This document shows positions 1 to 5,675 of a stretch of DNA of 7,955 bases, one piece after another; the first letter of the stretch is position 1; each line of letters begins with the position of its first letter. Both the position numbers and the translations under genes were made by a program. Source of the DNA: Candidatus Ruthturnera sp. (GTDB lineage: Bacteria; Pseudomonadota; Gammaproteobacteria; PS1; Pseudothioglobaceae). Where the stretch lies: contig JABGOT010000050.1 in the NCBI GenBank assembly GCA_018648985.1, positions 1-7,955 of the forward strand. The letters run 5' to 3'. The notes below the pieces were generated by a model. That model was given only the letters and a program-made list of their open reading frames with translations. It made no database searches and was not told the origin of the DNA.

Positions 1-1739
1 CTACCAACACTACGCATACGTTTTTTACCTTTTTTCTGCTTATCAAGTAGTTTACGCTTACGTGAAACATCACCACCATAACACTTAGCAGTTACATTCT
101 TTCTTAGTGCTTTTACATTGGCACGAGAAATAATCTTAACACCAATACAGGCCTGAATCGCCACATCAAACATTTGGCGAGGAATCAGCTCTTTCATTTT
201 CTCGGCAATCTCTCTGCCTTTACGCACTGAATCCTCTCGGTGAATAATGAGTGCCAAAGCATCCACTGGCTCTTGATTGATCATAATGTCTAGGCGAATC
301 AAGTCGGATTCTTGATAGCGTTCAAACTGATAATCCATCGAAGCAAAGCCTCGCGACACTGATTTGAGTCTGTCGAAGAAATCAAGCACGACCTCATTCA
401 GTGGTAATTCATAAACTAACTGTACTTGCCTACCCATGTAAGTTAGGCTTTTTTGCATGCCACGTTTTTCAACACAAAGGCTAATTACCGCACCAACAAA
501 CTCATCCGTTACTAAAATATTAGCAGTGATAATCGGCTCTCTAAATTCTGCAATCGCTTGATTATCAGGCATTTTTGAAGGGCTGTCTACATGATGAATA
601 TTGCCTTTGGTATCTAAGATTTCATAAATTACGGTAGGCGCCGTGGTAATAAGATCAAGGTCGTATTCACGCTCTAAGCGTTCCTGAACAATCTCCATGT
701 GCAACAAGCCCAAGAAGCCAATACGGAAACCAAAGCCTAGAGCATCCGAGTTTTCAGGCTCATACTGTAGTGCCGCATCGTTCAAACGCAACTTTGCTAA
801 CGCATCACGGAATTTTTCATAATCCTCACCAGAGATTGGAAATAAGCCTGCAAATACTCTTGGTTGTACCGGCTTAAAACCTTCTAAAGGCTCTGTTACT
901 GGATTTTTAGCACTGGTAATCGTATCACCTACTGGCGCGCCATCAATATTCTTAATACTGGCAATTAGGAAGCCAACCTCGCCTGCTTTTAAACTTTCAG
1001 TTTTTTTACGTTTGGGCGTAAAGACACCCACTTCGTCAACCAAATGTTCATTACCATTTGAGAATATTTTGATTTTAGTTTTGGCTTTAATCTCACCATC
1101 AATCACACGAACCAGTGACACCACGCCCAGATAATTGTCAAACCAAGAGTCAATAATCAAGGCTTTAATAGGTGCATCGACCTTGCCTTCGGGTGCTGGG
1201 ATTTTCTCAACAATTTGCTCTAATATGTCTTCGATTCCAATGCCAGATTTTGCACTAGCATGCACGGCATCGTGCGCCTCAACACCGATAACATCTTCAA
1301 TTTCATCCACGACTCGCTCAGGATCAGCTGCTGGCAAGTCAATTTTATTTAAGACTGATACTACTTCTAAGCCTTGATCGAGTGCAGTATAACAATTAGC
1401 CACTGTTTGCGCCTCAACCCCTTGGGAGGCATCTACAATAAGCAAAGCACCTTCACAGGCCGAGAGTGAGCGAGAGACTTCGTAAGAGAAATCTACGTGC
1501 CCCGGTGTATCGATAAAATTTAACTGGTAAGTTTCACCATTTTTTGCATGATAATCGAGTGTCACACTTTGAGATTTGATGGTGATGCCGCGCTCTTTTT
1601 CAATATCCATTGAATCTAGCACTTGGGATGACATCTCACGATCACTCAAACCACCACAAAACTGAATAAATCGATCGGCAATGGTTGATTTACCATGATC
1701 AATATGGGCAATAATTGAAAAATTACGGATGTTCTTCAT
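1..1739 (-). CDS. lepA: Elongation factor 4 (LepA/EF4), 3' end cut by window edge
   Basis: Translating the minus strand from the ATG at 1739 gives an uninterrupted 579-codon frame that is still open at base 1. LepA is a ribosome-associated translational GTPase implicated in back-translocation, initiation or subunit biogenesis. The G domain is intact: P-loop AHIDHGKST at residues 11-19, switch I RGIT at 50-53, DTPGH at 77-81 and NKID at 131-134. Elongation-factor domains follow, and then the LepA-specific C-terminal domain, with AKCYGGDVSRKRKLLDKQKKGKKRM near the cut end. E. coli LepA has about 599 residues, so roughly 20 are missing. The chosen start gives MKNIRNFSIIAHIDHGKST, the usual LepA N-terminus. 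No Shine-Dalgarno sequence is visible upstream. The gene diverges from the peroxiredoxin pair across only 44 bases. No lepB or rnc lies beside it, unlike the usual lepA-lepB-rnc order. Identity is secure. Confidence 0.97.
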   Translation of the reverse strand, partial: MKNIRNFSIIAHIDHGKSTIADRFIQFCGGLSDREMSSQVLDSMDIEKERGITIKSQSVTLDYHAKNGETYQLNFIDTPGHVDFSYEVSRSLSACEGALLIVDASQGVEAQTVANCYTALDQGLEVVSVLNKIDLPAADPERVVDEIEDVIGVEAHDAVHASAKSGIGIEDILEQIVEKIPAPEGKVDAPIKALIIDSWFDNYLGVVSLVRVIDGEIKAKTKIKIFSNGNEHLVDEVGVFTPKRKKTESLKAGEVGFLIASIKNIDGAPVGDTITSAKNPVTEPLEGFKPVQPRVFAGLFPISGEDYEKFRDALAKLRLNDAALQYEPENSDALGFGFRIGFLGLLHMEIVQERLEREYDLDLITTAPTVIYEILDTKGNIHHVDSPSKMPDNQAIAEFREPIITANILVTDEFVGAVISLCVEKRGMQKSLTYMGRQVQLVYELPLNEVVLDFFDRLKSVSRGFASMDYQFERYQESDLIRLDIMINQEPVDALALIIHREDSVRKGREIAEKMKELIPRQMFDVAIQACIGVKIISRANVKALRKNVTAKCYGGDVSRKRKLLDKQKKGKKRMRSVG

Positions 1740-1771
1740 GGTAGTGATAAAATCAAGATTTTAAACACGAC

Positions 1772-1798
1772 ATTATACAAGCAATGAATAAAGTTCAA
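1772..1798 (-). promoter_or_regulatory. Candidate lepA promoter
   Basis: On the minus strand a perfect -10 hexamer TATAAT (bases 1777 down to 1772) is preceded by TTGAAC (1798 down to 1793). The spacer is 15 bases, which is short, and the -35 lies inside the first codons of the divergent peroxiredoxin gene. Transcription would begin near 1765, leaving a leader of about 25 bases without a Shine-Dalgarno. The -10 is convincing and the -35 is weak. On the plus strand the same bases read as a poorer -10 (TATACA, 1774-1779) that could serve the peroxiredoxin gene, so the two genes may share this region. Confidence 0.4.
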
Positions 1799-2233
1799 CC
1801 CATTACCTGCACTGCGACTAGTAATTTAGACGTTAGTATTCCAGACACAAAAGGACGTAATATTGTTCTGTACTTCTACCCTAAAGACGCAACCCCGGGC
1901 TGCACCACAGAAGGGCAAGATTTTAGAGGCAATCATCAAGCATTTGTTGATGCAAACTCAGTTGTCTATGGCGTCTCGAAAGACGACATGAAAAAGCATG
2001 AAAGATTTAAAGCTAAGCAAGCGTTTCCGTTTGAACTGATTTCTGATGAAGATGGCAAGCTGTGTGAAGTATTTGGTGTATGGCAGTTAAAAAAATTTAT
2101 GGGTAGAGAATACATGGGTATCGTACGCTCAACTTTTATTATTAGCCCTAATGGTGATATCTTAAAATCTTGGGATAAAGTTAGAGTTAAAAACCATGTT
2201 AACGAGGTCTTAGAAGCCGTTCAGTCTCTATGA
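1784..2233 (+). CDS. bcp: Peroxiredoxin of the Bcp/PrxQ family, first tandem copy
   Basis: This 149-residue thiol peroxidase would reduce hydrogen peroxide and organic hydroperoxides in the cytoplasm with electrons from thioredoxin or another thiol donor. The peroxiredoxin signature PKDATPGCT (residues 33-41) gives Pro33, Thr37 and the peroxidatic Cys40. The active-site arginine is Arg115 in GIVRSTF, and an FMG motif (105-107) matches the equivalent loop of E. coli Bcp. The resolving cysteine that many Bcp proteins carry five residues after the peroxidatic one is Gln45 here. The other cysteines are Cys9 and Cys94, the latter aligning with E. coli Cys99. The protein may therefore work as a 1-Cys enzyme or use an unusual partner. 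The length is close to E. coli Bcp (156), with a shorter N-terminus. No Shine-Dalgarno precedes the ATG. A paralogue follows 41 bases downstream on the same strand. Confidence 0.93.
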   Translation: MNKVQPITCTATSNLDVSIPDTKGRNIVLYFYPKDATPGCTTEGQDFRGNHQAFVDANSVVYGVSKDDMKKHERFKAKQAFPFELISDEDGKLCEVFGVWQLKKFMGREYMGIVRSTFIISPNGDILKSWDKVRVKNHVNEVLEAVQSL

Positions 2234-2274
2234 TAAAATAAACCCTTTATTTAATAAATTAAACATTGATCGTT

Positions 2275-2724
2275 ATGAGTAAAGTTCAAACAACCAGCTG
2301 CAAAGCAACAAGCAATTTAAGCGCCAATATCCCTGATGATCAGGGGCGCAATATTGTTCTGTATTTCTACCCTAAAGATGCAACATCAGGTTGTACGCTT
2401 GAAGGTCAAGATTTTAGAGATAACTACCAAGCGTTCATTGACGCCAATACTGTTATCTATGGTGTCTCGAAAGACGACATGGCAAGCCATGAAAAATTTA
2501 AAGCAAATCAATCATTCCCATTTGAATTAATTGCTGACGAAGATGGCACACTATGTGAAGCATTTGGCGCTTGGCAACTCAAGAAAAGAAATGGTGAAGA
2601 AAAAATGGGTATTGTTCGCTCAACTTTCATTATTAGCCCTGATGGTGATATCCTTAAATCTTGGGACAAGGTTGCCGTTGGTGGTCATGTTGATGAAGTA
2701 TTAGCTGTAGTACAAGCACTATGA
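2275..2724 (+). CDS. bcp: Peroxiredoxin of the Bcp/PrxQ family, diverged second tandem copy
   Basis: This is a 149-residue paralogue of the preceding gene. The start is placed at ATG 2275, which gives MSKVQTTSC aligned to MNKVQPITC of copy 1. A TTG nine bases upstream would add three residues that have no counterpart. Pro33, Thr37, the peroxidatic Cys40 and Arg115 are all kept, so activity is expected. Two positions near the active site differ from the family norm: TPGCT has become TSGCT (Ser38), and the FMG loop of copy 1 is RNG (105-107). Residue 45 is again Gln, so there is no resolving cysteine at the usual position; Cys9 and Cys94 are retained as in copy 1. There is no Shine-Dalgarno. 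The last four bases overlap the ubiG start (ATGA), implying one transcript and translational coupling. Altered substrate or reductant preference is possible but is inference. Confidence 0.91.
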   Translation: MSKVQTTSCKATSNLSANIPDDQGRNIVLYFYPKDATSGCTLEGQDFRDNYQAFIDANTVIYGVSKDDMASHEKFKANQSFPFELIADEDGTLCEAFGAWQLKKRNGEEKMGIVRSTFIISPDGDILKSWDKVAVGGHVDEVLAVVQAL

Positions 2725-3419
2725 GTAATGTAGATTTTGACGAAGTTGATAAGTTTGCCCAGCTGGCTTCACGCTGGTGGGACAAAAACTCTGAGTTCAA
2801 GCCATTACATGACATCAACCCTCTTCGTCTAAATTATATTAAAGAGCGCTGTAATGGCTCATTAAAAGACAAAGCTGTTTTAGATGTTGGCTGTGGTGGT
2901 GGTATCTTAAGTGAGTCTATGGCGGCTGAAGGCGCCAAAGTCACTGGTATTGATATGGCGGAAGCTGGGCTCGAAGTCGCTAAATTACACCTGCTTGAAT
3001 CAGGCCTTGATGTGGATTATCAAAAAATCCCTGTAGAAGAGTTTGCCGAAAAACATGCTGGTAAATTTGACGTAGTCACCTGCCTTGAAATGTTAGAACA
3101 CGTGCCTGATCCAAGCTCTATTATTAAAGCTTGTGCCAAGCTAGTAAAGCCTGGTGGCCAGGTGTTTTTCTCCACCATTAACCGCAATCCAAAATCTTAC
3201 TTATTTGCTATTGTTGGTGCAGAATATGTTCTCAAACTCCTGCCTCAAGGGACTCATGATTGGGATAAATTCATCCAGCCTAGTGAGATGGATGAGTGGT
3301 CTAGAAACTCAGCATTAACCCTAAAAGGCATGATTGGAATGACCTACAATCCATTCACCAAAGTCTATAAATTAGAAGACGATGTTAGTGTTAATTACCT
3401 ATGCCACTACAGCAATTAA
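2721..3419 (+). CDS. ubiG: Ubiquinone biosynthesis O-methyltransferase UbiG
   Basis: The product, 232 residues against 240 in E. coli, is the SAM-dependent enzyme that performs both O-methylation steps of ubiquinone synthesis, acting on polyprenyl catechol and demethyl-ubiquinol intermediates at the inner membrane surface. Class I methyltransferase motifs are clear: motif I VLDVGCGGG (residues 53-61), the acidic ribose-binding GIDM (76-79), and DVVTCLEMLEHVPDP (117-131). Next come LVKPGGQVFFSTINRNPKSYLFAIVGAEY and a THDWDKF segment, all characteristic of UbiG rather than of general methyltransferases. The N-terminal FAQLASRWWD is also typical. The ATG overlaps the stop of the upstream peroxiredoxin by four bases, and no independent Shine-Dalgarno is seen, so translation is probably coupled. 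Co-transcription links peroxide defence with quinone supply for respiration. Identity is secure. Confidence 0.96.
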   Translation: MSNVDFDEVDKFAQLASRWWDKNSEFKPLHDINPLRLNYIKERCNGSLKDKAVLDVGCGGGILSESMAAEGAKVTGIDMAEAGLEVAKLHLLESGLDVDYQKIPVEEFAEKHAGKFDVVTCLEMLEHVPDPSSIIKACAKLVKPGGQVFFSTINRNPKSYLFAIVGAEYVLKLLPQGTHDWDKFIQPSEMDEWSRNSALTLKGMIGMTYNPFTKVYKLEDDVSVNYLCHYSN

Positions 3420-3429
3420 CTGTGTGTCA

Positions 3430-3459
3430 AATCTATATTATTGATTTATAATATAGATT
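3430..3459. promoter_or_regulatory. Perfect A+T-rich inverted repeat, operator-like or hairpin
   Basis: Arms AATCTATATTAT (3430-3441) and ATAATATAGATT (3448-3459) are exact reverse complements separated by the six bases TGATTT. The repeat begins 11 bases after the ubiG stop and covers the -35 and most of the spacer of the downstream promoter. A dimeric regulator bound here would block RNA polymerase, so an operator is one reading. The other is an RNA hairpin at the 3' end of the ubiG message. It is poorly suited to intrinsic termination because the stem is almost all A-U and no U tract follows. Confidence 0.6.
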
Positions 3460-3469
3460 GTGGTATAAT
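3441..3469 (+). promoter_or_regulatory. Strong sigma70-type extended -10 promoter
   Basis: TTGATT at 3441-3446, a 17-base spacer, then a perfect TATAAT at 3464-3469 preceded by the TGG of an extended -10. It is the best promoter in the window. Transcription should start at about 3474-3477, and the only sensible ATG of the following gene is at 3477. The mRNA would therefore have a leader of zero to three bases. The inverted repeat at 3430-3459 overlaps the -35 and spacer, suggesting regulation. Confidence 0.8.
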
Positions 3470-3476
3470 GTGCACC

Positions 3477-3782
3477 ATGAACAAAATACTGACAATTTTA
3501 TTATTATCAATAACGCTAAACGCAAAAGCGCTATCTCCCAATGAGATGCTAGTCGTTGTTGGTGCGGTTAAATACTACAATGAGAATTGTGCAGGGTTAA
3601 ATCAGAATGGCGTTAAGAAAATGAACAAAGGTCTTAAACGCTTTAAAATGAACAAAACACCAGTTGCCATTCTTGAGCAAAATCCACTAGCCATTTCTGG
3701 CTATCAAACGGCTGTTAAATTTGGCTGCATAGGTACTAAACACGAAGCAAACAAAGCAGGCTACGGCGAATATATAAACTAG
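3477..3782 (+). CDS. Small secreted (periplasmic) protein of unknown function
   Basis: I do not recognise a family. Reading from ATG 3477 gives 101 residues. The frame extends upstream to a TTG at 3441, but that codon sits in the -35 box and would bury the signal peptide, so the ATG is preferred. Residues 1-18 (MNKILTILLLSITLNAKA) look like a Sec signal peptide: Lys3, a hydrophobic core, and an AKA site for signal peptidase I. No lipobox cysteine is present. The mature part, about 83 residues, is basic, has no further membrane segment, and carries exactly two cysteines, Cys38 (in YYNENCAGL) and Cys84 (in KFGCIG). They could form one disulfide in the periplasm. The gene has its own promoter, appears leaderless, and ends 17 bases from the convergent acpS. 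Confidence 0.75.
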   Translation: MNKILTILLLSITLNAKALSPNEMLVVVGAVKYYNENCAGLNQNGVKKMNKGLKRFKMNKTPVAILEQNPLAISGYQTAVKFGCIGTKHEANKAGYGEYIN

Positions 3783-3799
3783 ACTTATACTAACTAGAT

Positions 3800-4222
3800 T
3801 TAAAACGTTGTATTGTATTCACCTGTTTGGCCTTGATCTTCAACAACCGACTCTAACACCACAAAAGCCACGGCATTATATTTTTCGTCAGACAGGCTTA
3901 AGTGTGCATGTTTAATATTCTTACTCAATAGATATAAACGTAATTTTTCACTCGGGATAAAGTACGGCTTTCCGCTGTCATTGTTACGCACTGTCAAATC
4001 TTGAAAGCTTACAATCTTACCAATACCTGTTCCCAATGCTTTAGCAAAAGCTTCTTTTGCAGCAAAACGCTTAGCGCAATACGACGCACTATCACCCTTA
4101 TTGGCAAATAGAGCTTGCTCGTGCTCAGAAAGTACACGCCTAACAAAGCCATCTTTGTTTTTAGTGAGTATGTGTTCAACACGCTCAATATTGATAATAT
4201 CTGTGCCGACGCCATAAATCAT
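3800..4222 (-). CDS. acpS: Holo-[acyl-carrier-protein] synthase AcpS
   Basis: This phosphopantetheinyl transferase moves the 4'-phosphopantetheine arm of coenzyme A to the serine of apo-ACP, activating the carrier for fatty-acid synthesis in the cytoplasm. Family motifs are present: GVGTDIINIERV at residues 4-15 with the metal-binding Asp8, and YCAKRFAAKEAFAKALGTGIG at 48-68 with Glu57 as the second metal ligand. HLSLSDE lies near the C-terminus. At 140 residues it is longer than E. coli AcpS (126), the excess being a polar tail rich in E, Q and T after VAFVVLES. The ATG overlaps the pdxJ stop by four bases and is preceded by a good Shine-Dalgarno (GGGAG, seven bases away). It is the last gene of the rnc operon. 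Only 17 bases separate its stop from the convergent small-protein gene, with no visible terminator between them. Confidence 0.95.
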   Translation of the reverse strand: MIYGVGTDIINIERVEHILTKNKDGFVRRVLSEHEQALFANKGDSASYCAKRFAAKEAFAKALGTGIGKIVSFQDLTVRNNDSGKPYFIPSEKLRLYLLSKNIKHAHLSLSDEKYNAVAFVVLESVVEDQGQTGEYNTTF

Positions 4223-4944
4223 GATCTAACTCCCAGCATCAGGTCTTTCATTTCTTGTGTTGCTGCTGCAAGACCAATAAACACCGCTCTAGCAATAATT
4301 GAATGACCAATATTCAGCTCTACAATCTCAGGTAGCTGTGCAATTGCTGTGGTATTTTCCATGGTTAATCCATGCCCTGCATTCACTTGCAAGCCAATTG
4401 AGTGTGCATAAGTTGCCATGGATTTAATGCGATCAAATTCTTTTTCTTGTTCAGCACCCGTAGTGTCGGCATAGTGCCCAGTGTGTAACTCAATCACTGG
4501 CGCACCACACTCTTTAGCGGCGTCTATTTGGTCTTTTTGTGCGTCAATAAATAACGATACAATGACTTTTGATTCAGCCAATTGCGCGCAAACATCACGC
4601 ATTCTGGAAATTTGTGATGCAACTTCAAGGCCGCCTTCGGTGGTTAGTTCTTCTCGTTTTTCTGGCACTAGGCAGCAATCTTGCGGTTTGATTTTTGCAG
4701 CAATCGCCACCATTTCATCGGTAGCTGCCATCTCAAGATTCATCTTAGTGGTTAACTGATCGCGCAAAATTTCTACATCGCTGTCTTGAATATGGCGCCT
4801 ATCTTCACGTAAGTGAAGTGTAATGCTATCAGCACCCGATTTTTCACACAACAACGCACCTTCAATTGGTGAGGGGTAGTTAGTGCCTCTTGCCTCTCTA
4901 ATCGTAGCGATGTGATCAATATTAACACCTAAATAAATACTCAT
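4219..4944 (-). CDS. pdxJ: Pyridoxine 5'-phosphate synthase PdxJ
   Basis: PdxJ condenses 1-deoxy-D-xylulose 5-phosphate with 3-amino-2-oxopropyl phosphate to form pyridoxine 5'-phosphate, the ring-closing step of the DXP-dependent vitamin B6 pathway. The 241 residues match the E. coli length (243). Recognisable blocks are LGVNIDHIATIREARGTNYPSP (residues 5-26), the catalytic region SITLHLREDRRHIQD (40-54, with His44 and Arg46), NLEMA (69-73, Glu71), LVPEKREELTTEGGL (91-105), VIELHTGHYA (149-158), NAGHGLT (187-193, His190) and the phosphate-binding ELNIGHSIIARA (208-219). The pdxJ-acpS pair is a conserved gammaproteobacterial arrangement. Here the two overlap by ATGA, and recO ends seven bases upstream, so all three are very likely on one transcript. 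Identity is secure. Confidence 0.97.
   Translation of the reverse strand: MSIYLGVNIDHIATIREARGTNYPSPIEGALLCEKSGADSITLHLREDRRHIQDSDVEILRDQLTTKMNLEMAATDEMVAIAAKIKPQDCCLVPEKREELTTEGGLEVASQISRMRDVCAQLAESKVIVSLFIDAQKDQIDAAKECGAPVIELHTGHYADTTGAEQEKEFDRIKSMATYAHSIGLQVNAGHGLTMENTTAIAQLPEIVELNIGHSIIARAVFIGLAAATQEMKDLMLGVRS
4230..4234 (-). promoter_or_regulatory. Shine-Dalgarno of acpS
   Basis: The minus strand reads GGGAG followed by seven bases and then the acpS ATG at 4222. The site lies within the last codons of pdxJ. It stands out because most other starts in the window lack a recognisable Shine-Dalgarno, and it supports the acpS start chosen. Confidence 0.6.
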
Positions 4945-4951
4945 AAATAAC

Positions 4952-5644
4952 TCAATTTTTAGTAAAAAATAACTCGCGACTTTTTAATGGTTTGTTGCCC
5001 AATAACGAGCTTAAACGTTGTCGATTCAGATCACGACATGCCTTTAATTGATCCTTATTTGGCAACTCATCAAGCGACTCTAATAGTAGCTTATTTAACA
5101 AATTTCCTGATATTTTACCTATGCTACTCTGGCTAAAACCAGATTGCGGTTGATATTCATAAAATGCATTTTTATCAATTGACAACCCACCAACATCTTG
5201 TGAAAAATCAAGTGCATAACCTAACTCTGATAATAAATTATTTTCAAATAATCTTAATGACCAATATCGAGTATCTTGCTCTAAATTAGAAACCTGGTTA
5301 ACAAACTGTTTGTAAAATTCAAACAATTCAGGATACGGGTCATGCTCGTGTAACAGTCGAGAAACCAGCTCATTAACATACATACCCAAAATTAACGCTT
5401 CGCCTGTTATGTTTCTGGGTCTGTCATCCACTTCCCAATGGCTCAAAGTTTTAAGCTCCCCTTTTCCAGAGAAGGAGATATTAAGATGTTGAAACATCTG
5501 GATATTGGTTTTTGAACTACGAAGCCCCCTGCCCACTAAGCGAATCTTGCCATGATCTTGGGTAAAAAAATCAAGCAACAATGAGCTGTCTTTAAACGAC
5601 CTTCGATGAATCAAAAAAGCAGGTGTTAGGTCAACTCTAGCCAT
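4952..5644 (-). CDS. recO: DNA repair protein RecO
   Basis: RecO works with RecR (and RecF) to load RecA onto SSB-coated single-stranded DNA in RecFOR gap repair, and it anneals complementary strands. The protein has 230 residues against about 242 in E. coli. The N-terminal OB-fold half shows the family pattern: AFLIHRRSFKDSSLLLDFFTQDHGKIRLVGRGLRSSK (residues 9-45). It is followed by the helical region with YVNELVSRLL and a C-terminal LSSLLGNKPLKSRELF, which is a RecO hallmark. The four-cysteine zinc site of some RecO proteins is absent; only one cysteine is seen, near the C-terminus, as expected in this group. The ATG lies 31 bases after the era stop, and most of that gap is a perfect hairpin whose 3' arm holds the probable Shine-Dalgarno. 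pdxJ begins seven bases after the stop. Confidence 0.93.
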   Translation of the reverse strand: MARVDLTPAFLIHRRSFKDSSLLLDFFTQDHGKIRLVGRGLRSSKTNIQMFQHLNISFSGKGELKTLSHWEVDDRPRNITGEALILGMYVNELVSRLLHEHDPYPELFEFYKQFVNQVSNLEQDTRYWSLRLFENNLLSELGYALDFSQDVGGLSIDKNAFYEYQPQSGFSQSSIGKISGNLLNKLLLESLDELPNKDQLKACRDLNRQRLSSLLGNKPLKSRELFFTKN

Positions 5645-5654
5645 TTAGTAGTTT

Positions 5655-5675
5655 CTCCCAAGCCTTGCTTGGGAG
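5655..5675 (-). promoter_or_regulatory. Perfect hairpin in the era-recO gap containing the recO ribosome-binding site
   Basis: On the minus strand, arms CTCCCAAGC and GCTTGGGAG pair perfectly (nine base pairs, six of them G-C) around a three-base loop AAG. The stem starts at the first base after the era stop and ends ten bases before the recO ATG. Its 3' arm ends in GGGAG, the only plausible Shine-Dalgarno for recO, at a slightly long spacing. No U tract follows, so it is not a classical intrinsic terminator. Plausible roles are sequestration of the recO ribosome-binding site, partial attenuation, or protection or processing of the message. Confidence 0.65.

Larger units (their letters stand above)
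1784..2724 (+). repeat. Tandem gene duplication (two Bcp/PrxQ copies)
   Basis: The two adjacent 149-codon frames align end to end without gaps. By hand count about 111 of 149 residues are identical (near 74 percent). Nucleotide similarity is patchy and locally very high, for example around the motif YFYPKDAT, the segment GVSKDDM, and the segment STFIISPxGDILKSWDKV. This marks a head-to-tail duplication of one ancestral gene. The 41-base spacer (2234-2274) is A+T-rich and shows no terminator. Confidence 0.85.

Noticed and set aside
1135..1377. 80-codon plus-strand frame inside lepA
   Set aside because: It is antisense to a well-conserved part of lepA, with a low-complexity Ser/Thr/Ile-rich product and no promoter or ribosome-binding site. 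It is a shadow frame.
2266..2274. TTG start adding three residues to the second peroxiredoxin
   Set aside because: ATG 2275 makes the protein exactly co-linear with its paralogue from the first residue.
3430..3459. Inverted repeat as a rho-independent terminator of ubiG
   Set aside because: The stem is nearly all A-T, with only one G-C pair per arm, and the following bases (GTGGTATAATG) are not a U tract. An operator or weak 3' hairpin fits better.
3441..3476. TTG start extending the small secreted protein by 12 residues
   Set aside because: The TTG is the -35 hexamer of the promoter itself, and the extension would mask the signal peptide.
3777..3798. Direct repeat AACTAGA (3777-3783 and 3792-3798) at the convergent junction with acpS
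   Set aside because: It is seven bases long and A+T-rich, within chance expectation, and there is no associated integration or mobile gene.
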